Of a stretch of DNA of 32,760 nucleotides, positions 23,946 through 31,243 are shown piece by piece. A program made the translations under genes and the position numbers. The notes beneath the pieces were generated by a model. The model made no database searches. It was not told the DNA's origin and saw only the letters and a program-made list of their open reading frames with translations. The first letter of the stretch is position 1; each line of letters begins with the position of its first letter. The stretch comes from a virus. Where the stretch lies: positions 1 to 32,760 of IMG/VR virus record IMGVR_UViG_3300022939_000076; one strand, given 5' to 3'.

Positions 23946-24194
23946 TTAATAAATTTTTTTCAAATCGTACCCAACATCACCCACCATTTTTATTTCGTGT
24001 CTCTTTCCTTCCATATCAACAAAAATAATATGTTTGGTAGTAAGTTTTACTATTTTTTTACAATGATATGTCTTTGGGGCCCCAGACTCAATTCGTGAAC
24101 CATCCGGCATAACTTGCGCTGGGCCTGGGAAGAATACAGTAAGTTCATATTCTTCTGTGAACCATAGTTTGATTTTTTCTATTAACCATTTCAT
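23946..24194 (-). CDS. Small conserved-type hypothetical protein, 82 aa
   Basis: The protein begins MKWLIEKIKLWFTEEYELTV, then FFPGPAQVMPDGSRIESG, and PKTYHCKKIVKLTTKHIIFV, a compact beta-rich domain after an amphipathic N-terminal helix. Closely similar small proteins occur in marine T4-like phages (recollection). GAGG precedes the ATG. It stands between the SGNH gene and the radical SAM gene with short gaps. No function assigned. Confidence 0.65.
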   Translation of the reverse strand: MKWLIEKIKLWFTEEYELTVFFPGPAQVMPDGSRIESGAPKTYHCKKIVKLTTKHIIFVDMEGKRHEIKMVGDVGYDLKKIY

Positions 24195-24203
24195 TTGATT
24201 TCC

Positions 24204-25160
24204 TCAAGCAAAGTTAAGGGTATTCATAGACGGGCCTATCAAACCAATAATATCATCCGCCCAGATTTTATGAGTTTCAGCGCCTGGGTGTATCAAATCT
24301 CTTGCCATACTTATACCATCAAAAGAATCATTTCCTCTAGCCAGCTGCCATTCATAGTGGCCCCATGCTCTATACTCTTTACGAAATTCATGTGCAGAAT
24401 CAACAATAAAAACTGGAATTTTCATTTCTTTTGCTATTGTTTGAAGCATAACAATGTTTTTTGATGTTTGGACAAGGTTGTTCATATCGTTTAAGATAGA
24501 ACAATATTCCATACTGTACATTTCTTCTTTCGTTGGGTTTTTCTTTATTGTATTTGCAGAACAAGACCTTATATTAAAACCAGAAAAAAAATTCCATCGT
24601 CTAGGAGGGGGATTCAACACAACAATTGCTTTTGGATTTTTTACATCGGTTCTTAACATAAACATAGCATGTAAAACTGCTAAATCCAATCCAGTGCCAG
24701 GAACACCAAAGTTGAAATCCGCACAATCAAAGTATTTAGATACTATGTGTGAGAAAGTTTTTTCTTTTGGCAATCCGACACCAAAAGTGTGACTGCATCC
24801 ATAAAACACAATCCCCTCTTTATCATAACTATCATCAATTCTAAACCCATCCGAGTTTAAATTATAATTGATTGCTACTGGAACACCTTTCTCGGTTATC
24901 CACCCAAAGTGTTCCAAACACTTTAACCTTACTTTATCTTTTTTGTTTTTTTTAAATGCGTCTAAATTATCAGTTGACATCCAGTGAACAAGATGATCTC
25001 TGTTTTCTTGATATTCTGTTTCAGCAAACTGTAAATTGACACCACCAATAGACCTTCTTAGGTTCACCAGTTCTTCTTGCGGTAGACATATACTATGTTC
25101 CCACCCGAGGCCTCGTCCCAAATAAGTTCTTACATATTCTAAAACTTTATCAACTTTCAT
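24204..25160 (-). CDS. SGNH-hydrolase-like protein, 318 aa
   Basis: Block I is VFYGCSHTFGVGL with candidate nucleophile S123. NFGVPGTGLD gives the following Gly block, and ARDLIHPG (D288, H291) gives the C-terminal Asp-His dyad. The N-terminal 110 residues, including HWMSTD and GWITEKGVPVAINYNLNSDG, match the 272-aa protein at 14.0-14.8 kb in order and wording, so the two are paralogues. SGNH enzymes hydrolyse esters; target unknown, possibly a glycan acetyl group. The start has only a weak ribosome binding site. Confidence 0.68.
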   Translation of the reverse strand: MKVDKVLEYVRTYLGRGLGWEHSICLPQEELVNLRRSIGGVNLQFAETEYQENRDHLVHWMSTDNLDAFKKNKKDKVRLKCLEHFGWITEKGVPVAINYNLNSDGFRIDDSYDKEGIVFYGCSHTFGVGLPKEKTFSHIVSKYFDCADFNFGVPGTGLDLAVLHAMFMLRTDVKNPKAIVVLNPPPRRWNFFSGFNIRSCSANTIKKNPTKEEMYSMEYCSILNDMNNLVQTSKNIVMLQTIAKEMKIPVFIVDSAHEFRKEYRAWGHYEWQLARGNDSFDGISMARDLIHPGAETHKIWADDIIGLIGPSMNTLNFA

Positions 25161-25176
25161 AATAAATTAAATAACC

Positions 25177-25695
25177 TTATGTCAACCTAACACGAACAGT
25201 TCCACCGTTATCGTAGTATGCTTGGCCGATTGCAATGCCAGCAGAAGCAGCAGATGATTCATTTGTATATGGGCCAGGCAGATTCCAACCAGAACCATCT
25301 TGCAGTTCTGTAATTGTGGTAGCGGTGGCCAACTCTGTATCCAAGTTTGCGGTCTGTAAAAATGCAGATAAGTCAACTGTATTACCATTACTTATAGTTA
25401 AATCAGTACCAGCAATACTAAGTGTCTGCGAATCAGTATTCTGTCCTGACAAAGAACTTAGATCAGCACTATTGCCACCAGAAATGGATAGAGTATTTGT
25501 CCCAGAATCCCAAGAAATTGTTTGTGAGGAACCACCCCCACCAGTGTTTATAATAACACCGCCTGGAGTAGAACCATCAGAAATTCTGAGAGTAGTGGTG
25601 GTGGGATCATAGAAAATTTCTCCAGCAGAACCCACAAAGGTGGTTGCGTCAGACCCACCCAATTGTTCTACGAAATTTCTAAATACAGTAGTCAC
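25177..25695 (-). CDS. Tail-fibre-like structural protein, about 172 aa
   Basis: GSAGEIFYDPTTTTLRISDG, then STPGG, is the widespread fibre-domain motif of phage structural proteins. The middle is a repetitive Ser/Thr/Asn/Gly/Asp beta region (TLSISGGNSADLSS, then TLSIAGTDLTISNGNTVDLS), and the end YYDNGGTVRVRLT is typical of such proteins. The GTG at 25695 overlaps the upstream TAG by one base with GGTGG before it; a GTG at 25707 adds four residues but is too near a ribosome binding site. Probably a distal fibre or baseplate-attached protein. Confidence 0.65.
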   Translation of the reverse strand: MTTVFRNFVEQLGGSDATTFVGSAGEIFYDPTTTTLRISDGSTPGGVIINTGGGGSSQTISWDSGTNTLSISGGNSADLSSLSGQNTDSQTLSIAGTDLTISNGNTVDLSAFLQTANLDTELATATTITELQDGSGWNLPGPYTNESSAASAGIAIGQAYYDNGGTVRVRLT

Positions 25696-25979
25696 TAGCA
25701 GTTCCACCTTCTTCTTGCGGCCTTACCTCTTTCGCCTGTCCAACTACGAGATCGAGCGCAGAATGATTTGCGTCTCTTTGCGTCTTTGCTACCAGGCTTT
25801 AGTTTACTGGGCGGAGTAGTAACTGCGGTTTGCAATTTAGAGCCTGGGTTTTGGCGGCGATACTTTTCGACACCTTTTTTGGTTAAGCCAGCACCTTTGC
25901 TAACAGGAAGTTTATGACCACCCTTGACGGTCATACCCTTCATACCTTCTTCGCCCAAAAATTCTAGGAAAGTTTTCAT
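25695..25979 (-). CDS. Small basic protein with capsid-targeting-like N-terminus, 94 aa
   Basis: Residues 16-94 (KGAGLTKKGVEKYRRQNPGS ... RRKSFCARSRSWTGERGKAA) form a compact Arg/Lys/Cys-rich domain common in marine phages (I recall it as DUF6321). The start MKTFLEFLGE closely resembles the T4 internal-protein capsid targeting sequence MKTYQEFIAE, which is cleaved after the Glu. It could therefore be packaged inside the head and bind DNA. The ATG overlaps the stop of the 770-aa gene (ATGA). Confidence 0.65.
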   Translation of the reverse strand: MKTFLEFLGEEGMKGMTVKGGHKLPVSKGAGLTKKGVEKYRRQNPGSKLQTAVTTPPSKLKPGSKDAKRRKSFCARSRSWTGERGKAARRRWNC

Positions 25980-28288
25980 TTCTTTTTCACCTTAAATTTC
26001 TTAGCCTTTTGTGCCGAAGCAGAAGACTTTGCGGATGAAGCTTTATACTTCTTCGCCTTCTGTGGTTTTTTGTTGGTAGATGTAAGTCGTTTCAATTCAT
26101 TCTTTCTAATGATTGGAACCATTCTCTGTGCAAGTCTAGAGATCAGTCCTGTAAATCGTTTTGACATAGCCTCAATTCTAGCCTTTTCGGCAGGAGGCAT
26201 GGAAGACATGTCTCTCCCTCTAGCAAGTCTGGACTTAATCATGTTTCTTGCACCACGAGTTGCCCTTCTCTTAACCCTAGCAGGATCGGCGGCTCTCCTA
26301 GATGCTCTCATTCTAGCAACTTTGAGTTTCTGTCTGTTTCTTCTAGCGTTAAAACGCCTCTTCATTCTACCTTGAATAGACAGGGCTTCAAGAATGTCCA
26401 CGTTGTCGTGAATATCTGATTCTTCATCGTCATCTTCTTCTGCTGAATCAAAGCCTTCTAATTCTTCTGAATCGTACATACCCAAACCTATCATCTCATC
26501 AAAATCCATATTGTCAATTTGAACTTCCATGTCGGCAATATCTTCCGATGTGAAGATAGAATCAACATCCATTTCCAAAACTTCCATCTCTTCTTCACAT
26601 CCACAGTGTTCTTTTATTTTTAGTTTATCAAGAACCATCTGTCTAGCTTTTTGGCCAAGGTCTTTGAAGTGATATAGGTTTTCACTATCCTTTGTGTGTT
26701 TCTTACCAGTCATAACTTGTCCATCGTGGGCGTGTTGATCACCCTTCCATTCAGTACCATCTTTCTTATAGTGACCATCGGTTTTCCACGAATGATTCTC
26801 ACCTTCTTCGATCTTTGTTTTGTAGTGATATTTGTTGGTGGTTTGATTTTTCTTGGTAGTAGAGCCTGGTTCGCCTGGAGTCAAGGCCTTGAAGTATTGT
26901 GTACCTTCTGGTCTTCCCCACTCGTATCGACTAATCTGTTTGTCTTCCTTCTGATACATTTTTGCCAGAGTTCTAGCATCAACCTTGTCGGAAATCGTTC
27001 TTGCTACTTGTGCAGCATAGTATTCAATACCGTGTTTGAGTTTGCCGCCACCTTCTCTCTTCTTTCTATCAATAATAGGTTTCAGAGTTTTGAGTGCGGT
27101 GTTATAGTGAACTCTATGAACAGTTTTGGCAAGTGGGTCTTTCATCCACTGAAATGTTTCTTTTTGAGTTTTTGAGGAATCAACTGCTTTTGCAGAAGTA
27201 TCCTTCATTTTCTTGATCATATCCGTATAAAACTTTTGACGGGCTTCCAAATCTATACCGTGGTGAGTTTTGAGTCGTCTATTGAGACGTTCTGCTGCAG
27301 AAAGTTTTGCTGCCTCTTTGACATCCGTCTTGACCATGATGGGTTTACCACCCTTGCCCTTTCTATCGGCAACGGGGTCTTTTCTTCTCTTGCGTCTGGC
27401 AGAAGTCGCCCTATCGTCCTTGTCCATACTGTGTGCCTTTTGTCTCGGCATACACTTGGGTTTACCTTCGCCAGGCTCTCTTGCACATTGACCTTTGATT
27501 TCTCCATCCGTACCTACACGAACCCAATCACCTTTGGGATGATCTTTACTAAACCAATTACGGAGGTCTTCTCTTATGCCCCTCTGTTGTTTTTGGTCAC
27601 GAATCCATCGTTGAGCGATATAATTATGGGAAGTTTTTACCCACCGACCAACCTTGCGATAGGCGTGCATAATTCCACTTTGATAGTCTGAACCCTCTGA
27701 GTTATCAATAATAACAAAATCGTTTCCAAACAAGTTCTGAAACTTACCAATATTCTTTTGTGTTTCTTTCCACATGAAACCCAGTGAAACATTGTCAATA
27801 GTTCTGGATCGATTTGCATTTCTTTTTCTAGCAGTCTCTCTGTCAGCATTGACAAAAATCATCATTGTCTGGTAACCTAGAGTCTCAAGTGCGTTTTTCT
27901 GTTTTTCTATCTTAGCGTAATCTTTACCAGTACCGTCAATGACAAGACCAAGACGCCCTTCAATATATTGGTCTTGCCTTTTATTAGTTATGTATTTTGC
28001 TCGGTCACGCATCGCCTGACCTTTTGGGCTAGAGATGAAGTCAGTAATTGCTTTTTTCGCCGGGTCTCTTCTAGAAGAGTATGATTGCATAACTCCAGCT
28101 TTCTTTAATGCATTCTCAAACGCATCATCAGAGTTGACAGTCTTTAACCCAAAAGTAGACAGTGCAGTCTGTCCAACGACAAATGACTTACCGCTACCAG
28201 GCCCGCCGGCTAAGAAAACCGCTTTGAAGATGGCAGGGTCATTGACACCTTCTTCTAGAGGTAGAAAATCTTTGAAAGTCTTATCCAT
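25976..28288 (-). CDS. Large modular protein: N-terminal P-loop kinase plus basic modules, 770 aa
   Basis: Residues 20-220 form a zeta-toxin/polynucleotide-kinase-like P-loop domain: Walker A GGPGSGKS (28-35), VIDGTG (116-121) and an Arg-rich lid (ETARKRNANR). Following modules include residues 245-320 (WVRVGTDGEIKGQCAR...), 400-450 (KKREGGGKLKHGIEYYAAQ), a His/Gly/Lys domain 495-545, an acidic stretch 560-632 and a very basic C-terminal domain 640-770. The start KTFKDFLPLEEG resembles a capsid targeting sequence. IEEGE (493) and DILEALS (631-637) look like further cleavage sites. Its late promoter is six bases from the ATG. Confidence 0.7.
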   Translation of the reverse strand: MDKTFKDFLPLEEGVNDPAIFKAVFLAGGPGSGKSFVVGQTALSTFGLKTVNSDDAFENALKKAGVMQSYSSRRDPAKKAITDFISSPKGQAMRDRAKYITNKRQDQYIEGRLGLVIDGTGKDYAKIEKQKNALETLGYQTMMIFVNADRETARKRNANRSRTIDNVSLGFMWKETQKNIGKFQNLFGNDFVIIDNSEGSDYQSGIMHAYRKVGRWVKTSHNYIAQRWIRDQKQQRGIREDLRNWFSKDHPKGDWVRVGTDGEIKGQCAREPGEGKPKCMPRQKAHSMDKDDRATSARRKRRKDPVADRKGKGGKPIMVKTDVKEAAKLSAAERLNRRLKTHHGIDLEARQKFYTDMIKKMKDTSAKAVDSSKTQKETFQWMKDPLAKTVHRVHYNTALKTLKPIIDRKKREGGGKLKHGIEYYAAQVARTISDKVDARTLAKMYQKEDKQISRYEWGRPEGTQYFKALTPGEPGSTTKKNQTTNKYHYKTKIEEGENHSWKTDGHYKKDGTEWKGDQHAHDGQVMTGKKHTKDSENLYHFKDLGQKARQMVLDKLKIKEHCGCEEEMEVLEMDVDSIFTSEDIADMEVQIDNMDFDEMIGLGMYDSEELEGFDSAEEDDDEESDIHDNVDILEALSIQGRMKRRFNARRNRQKLKVARMRASRRAADPARVKRRATRGARNMIKSRLARGRDMSSMPPAEKARIEAMSKRFTGLISRLAQRMVPIIRKNELKRLTSTNKKPQKAKKYKASSAKSSASAQKAKKFKVKKK

Positions 28289-28294
28289 AAGGAC

Positions 28295-28302
28295 TATTTA
28301 TA
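28295..28302 (-). promoter_or_regulatory. T4-type late promoter, apparently leaderless
   Basis: A perfect TATAAATA on the minus strand ends six bases before the ATG of the 770-aa gene. There is no Shine-Dalgarno (the six bases are GTCCTT), so the mRNA would start at or one base before the ATG. The box overlaps the stop codon of the upstream 71-aa gene. Confidence 0.75.
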
Positions 28303-28513
28303 ATACCTTAACTAACTTAGAGATAGCATCAACAACCTTAGCAGCAAGAATTTTCATACTCTCATCTTTAATATCTTCTCTGATTGATTCGATATCAGTA
28401 AAGTCTTGAACAAGTTCTTCGTATTCATCTTGGGAAATCATACCACCGTCTAAGAGTTCATTGAGTTCTCTGACTTTTTGTTCGTACTTCTTAATTAATG
28501 CGTCTTCGCTCAT
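28298..28513 (-). CDS. Small helical hypothetical protein, 71 aa
   Basis: The frame starts MSEDALIKKYEQKVRELNEL, contains LLDGGMISQDEYEELV (similar to the short SHOCT-like helical hairpin), and ends in a hydrophobic/basic stretch. It is charged and probably forms a helical hairpin that oligomerises or binds a partner. The ATG overlaps the stop of the lipoprotein gene (ATGA), so it is the last gene of the lysozyme-containing operon, just before the late promoter of the kinase protein. Function unknown. Confidence 0.6.
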   Translation of the reverse strand: MSEDALIKKYEQKVRELNELLDGGMISQDEYEELVQDFTDIESIREDIKDESMKILAAKVVDAISKLVKVL

Positions 28514-28881
28514 TTCATTCTACTCCCAGCTACGGCAAGTGCCTCTTCTACTATAGAGGAAATATTTCCCCACTTGATTCTACAATAACCCTCAGACGGG
28601 TCTTGTCTGTTTCTCAACTCAGTGGTTAGATCATGAATCTGTGTATAGATTTTTTGATTTGTTTCGTTCATGGTATGTTCTGAATACTTTTCCAAGAAAG
28701 CAGAATAAGACCATGCCAGTTGAATCTGGTCTGAGGAACAATCCTTTGTGTTTTCTGAAATTACACCCAAGTGTACCAAATTACCATATTCCACATTATC
28801 AAACTTATCTGGTATTAAATTGCTAAGGCTAGAACACCCAACCAATACCGTTGTTAAAACACCAACTAAAAAACCTTTCAT
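28510..28881 (-). CDS. Small lipoprotein next to lysozyme (possible outer-membrane lysis factor)
   Basis: MKGFLVGVLTTVLVGCSS is a good type II signal peptide with lipobox LVGC and the lipidated cysteine at residue 16. The mature part (about 107 aa) has two further cysteines and a helical pattern. Directly downstream of the lysozyme and overlapping it (ATGA), it could be an o-spanin-like lysis protein, but it is longer than typical o-spanins and is not Pro-rich. An outer-membrane or virion-surface lipoprotein is equally possible. Confidence 0.65.
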   Translation of the reverse strand: MKGFLVGVLTTVLVGCSSLSNLIPDKFDNVEYGNLVHLGVISENTKDCSSDQIQLAWSYSAFLEKYSEHTMNETNQKIYTQIHDLTTELRNRQDPSEGYCRIKWGNISSIVEEALAVAGSRMK

Positions 28882-29324
28882 ACTGACTCCAAACGACTCA
28901 TCAACCTCTCTGCTCTGTTGGTGACCTGTTTATACCACAAAGAATCTCTTCCCTCTACTGCGGCATTTTTCCAATCACCCTCTAAGAGAGCTTCATTCAT
29001 TTTTTTAAACTTGGATAATCGGGTACGTCCCATATTAAACATCATGTTGACCAATATCTGCTGGACTTCATCGGGAAAATCTCGAAAACACCCCTCCCCG
29101 TATAAAGCATCACATTCTCGGATTGCTGTCTCCAAATCTCTATCAAATACCTCTCTGACTCTTTCTTCGTCCACTGGAGTTCCAATTGGTTTTCCGATCT
29201 CCTCGTCACCCTCAACGATGAGGTGTCCGACTCCGAAAGTAGGATATCCAAGGTGATCATTGTAGATTTCATACACTACACCCTCGTCTATCTTTAATTG
29301 TTCGTATACTGCCTCTCTGTTCAT
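28878..29324 (-). CDS. e: T4-type lysozyme (endolysin, GH24)
   Basis: The catalytic triad of T4 lysozyme is present in order: E14 (KIDEG), D23 (IYNDHLG) and T29 (YPTFGVGHL), followed by NMMFNMG and the C-terminal WYKQVTNRAERL that matches WYNQTPNRAKR of T4. Length 148 is slightly shorter than T4 (164). It cleaves peptidoglycan between MurNAc and GlcNAc. There is no signal peptide, so release would need a holin, not identified here. AAGGAG before the ATG lies within the end of the cytidylyltransferase gene. Confidence 0.93.
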   Translation of the reverse strand: MNREAVYEQLKIDEGVVYEIYNDHLGYPTFGVGHLIVEGDEEIGKPIGTPVDEERVREVFDRDLETAIRECDALYGEGCFRDFPDEVQQILVNMMFNMGRTRLSKFKKMNEALLEGDWKNAAVEGRDSLWYKQVTNRAERLMSRLESV

Positions 29325-29965
29325 TTATTTGACTCCTTCAGAAACATTGAAAAGGACATTCTCACTTGGTCTTCATGAAGACCCATACCTTTTCTGGTAG
29401 CATGGAACAATTTTTTTGCCTCTTCATGAGAGGTGTTCTTATGCAAACCAGACTTAAAAGATTTATAATCATTGTTAGATGCGTGAGATCGCATCTTTGT
29501 TCCACTTATTCCAGCAACACCCGAAGCATCAGGATCACGAGCACCAGCAGATACAACTTTGAGGTGCTTAAACTTATAATATCCGTGAGAACCCTTTTTG
29601 CCATTATACTTGTCTGCAAGTTTCTGGAATTCATGAACACGATCTGATCCTGCCACCATTGTGACATGGGTGTGACCCTCTTGGTGCATTTTACTGAGGT
29701 GTGCAAAAAAGTGAGGATGGGATTGCGAAGATGCTTCAAACTTTCCGTGGGGATGAACATGTTTGAGATACCTCAATTTTTGTTTTGCTGAGAGCGGGTT
29801 TTTGTGTTTGTCCTGAGAGTGACTAACTATAACTCTATGATCAGCATTCCTCGATTTTGCTTCTGCATGAACCTTGTCTACCAATTTACTGTGACCAGCA
29901 GTAGGCGGATTCATTCTTCCAAATGCAAACACGATATGTTTTTCTTTTTCTTCTTTTATTCTCAT
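29321..29965 (-). CDS. Cytidylyltransferase-like nucleotidyltransferase, 214 aa
   Basis: HIVFAFGRMNPPTAGHSKLV carries the (N/H)xGH-type nucleotide site near residues 10-28, and AGISGTKMRSH supplies the ISSTxxR motif at about residues 155. These are hallmarks of the cytidylyltransferase/NMNAT superfamily, seen in many T4-like phages. Reaction partners are unknown (NMN, phosphosugar or polynucleotide ends). It is His- and Lys-rich. The start was placed at the ATGA overlap; a GTG three codons earlier is less likely. Its C-terminus SFSMFLKES resembles the targeting motif of its neighbours. Confidence 0.8.
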   Translation of the reverse strand: MRIKEEKEKHIVFAFGRMNPPTAGHSKLVDKVHAEAKSRNADHRVIVSHSQDKHKNPLSAKQKLRYLKHVHPHGKFEASSQSHPHFFAHLSKMHQEGHTHVTMVAGSDRVHEFQKLADKYNGKKGSHGYYKFKHLKVVSAGARDPDASGVAGISGTKMRSHASNNDYKSFKSGLHKNTSHEEAKKLFHATRKGMGLHEDQVRMSFSMFLKESNK

Positions 29966-31221
29966 CTGTCCCACGCCTTGATTGCAGTGAAATTATTGTA
30001 ACTGAATTCCATGCGGTCAACAAGTTTAACTGCATTACCACCAACTCTATCGATAGCAACATAACCTTCTGGATTGACAACCTTGAATCCCTGTTTGGTG
30101 CGAACAAAAGTATCCATCAACTGTTTGATAGAATTTAGTTTCCTCACAATAATCATCTTCGCATCTACCAGAGCATTTTGAAAAGCAACAATATTTCCAA
30201 GTAAAACCCTATGTTTTTTTATTTCTCTGAGAGTTTCTACTTTCTTTTTCTCCACTCTCTTCTTTGCATCGGGGGTCTTTAGTTTATTAGCAGCAAGGTC
30301 AAACTTTTCCGACACCCAAGTTTCATAACCAGAAACATGGGTGGAAACATTGGCAATTTTCTCTCCAACCCTAACTTTGGAGTTATTGTATGTTTTGAGT
30401 GTAGCGCCAGTAGTTTTACTATCAGCTTCCAAAGCAGACTGCAATCTCATAAAATTCTTTAACTGTACAGCATCGATTTTGCGAAATAACTTTCCTGCCT
30501 CGGAAAGTTTTGCAGTTACCGATGCAGTTTCAGATTTTGTAAAGGTAGCAGTGCCACTTTCATCACGATAACTAGCATCATCCATCCACACACTTTTTAT
30601 TTTTTTGAGACCACTGATATTTGCACCAAAAGACGCTTGCATATTTTGCAAACTGTTGCCAGTATATGTGGTATGCCATACAACACCAATTCTCGCAGCC
30701 CTTATCTGATTGTCAAGATCAGAACCACGGGGAACTGCATAAACGATTGTATTTGGTTGAAATGTTGTATACCTAACATTATCAATGGTCTCGGTTTCAA
30801 GGGAACCAGAGGTAAACATCAAATCACCCTGTAGAACTCCCCTGATACCGAGTTTGCTAAATTCTTCTAATGCGATACTAAAAGGAATTTTCAATGCTTG
30901 TGGTAGTTTAGCATCGTCTTGTATTTCTTTTTTTGTCTTATATAGTAGCGGTGTTTTGTTGAACACAGACTTCTTTGCGACAAAAAACTTCCCATCCGAG
31001 GGGTCTACACCAGCAAAGATAGCAGGGGCCCCATCCCACTTCACTGTCATGTGAACAGAGGAACGAGAACTACCAGAAAGCATATCACGCAAAGACTGTA
31101 AAAAATTAATTGCGCCCCTAGCCCCACCAATTCCGAAATTAATAATTTCGTCTTCTAGGTGTTCTAGGTGAAGATTCTTCCCTTGGGCATCTTCATTTAA
31201 ATAGGATGAAAAACTATACAT
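29962..31221 (-). CDS. KxDG nucleotidyltransferase/ligase-like protein with targeting-like N-terminus, 419 aa
   Basis: HMTVKWDGAPAIFAG holds the KxDG motif (K61) characteristic of covalent nucleotidyltransferases such as DNA/RNA ligases. GKFFVAKKSVFNKTP and GVLQGDLMF (residues 129-136) fit ligase-like motifs III-IV, and a long helical C-terminal domain follows. No OB fold could be recognised, so the substrate is open. The N-terminus MYSFSSYLNE resembles the capsid targeting pattern. I recall this family as an unknown in marine phages. The late promoter lies five bases before the ATG. Confidence 0.65.
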   Translation of the reverse strand: MYSFSSYLNEDAQGKNLHLEHLEDEIINFGIGGARGAINFLQSLRDMLSGSSRSSVHMTVKWDGAPAIFAGVDPSDGKFFVAKKSVFNKTPLLYKTKKEIQDDAKLPQALKIPFSIALEEFSKLGIRGVLQGDLMFTSGSLETETIDNVRYTTFQPNTIVYAVPRGSDLDNQIRAARIGVVWHTTYTGNSLQNMQASFGANISGLKKIKSVWMDDASYRDESGTATFTKSETASVTAKLSEAGKLFRKIDAVQLKNFMRLQSALEADSKTTGATLKTYNNSKVRVGEKIANVSTHVSGYETWVSEKFDLAANKLKTPDAKKRVEKKKVETLREIKKHRVLLGNIVAFQNALVDAKMIIVRKLNSIKQLMDTFVRTKQGFKVVNPEGYVAIDRVGGNAVKLVDRMEFSYNNFTAIKAWDR

Positions 31222-31226
31222 ACCAC

Positions 31227-31234
31227 TATTTATA
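31227..31234 (-). promoter_or_regulatory. T4-type late promoter, apparently leaderless
   Basis: A perfect TATAAATA ends five bases (GTGGT) before the ATG of the 419-aa gene. In T4 late promoters +1 is about six bases after the box, i.e. the A of this ATG. Confidence 0.78.
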
Positions 31235-31243
31235 AAAAACCTC

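Noticed and set aside
27236-28409. Plus-strand frames opposite the 770-aa kinase gene
   Set aside because: Antisense shadows of a Lys/Arg-rich protein; the minus frame has a P-loop domain and a late promoter.
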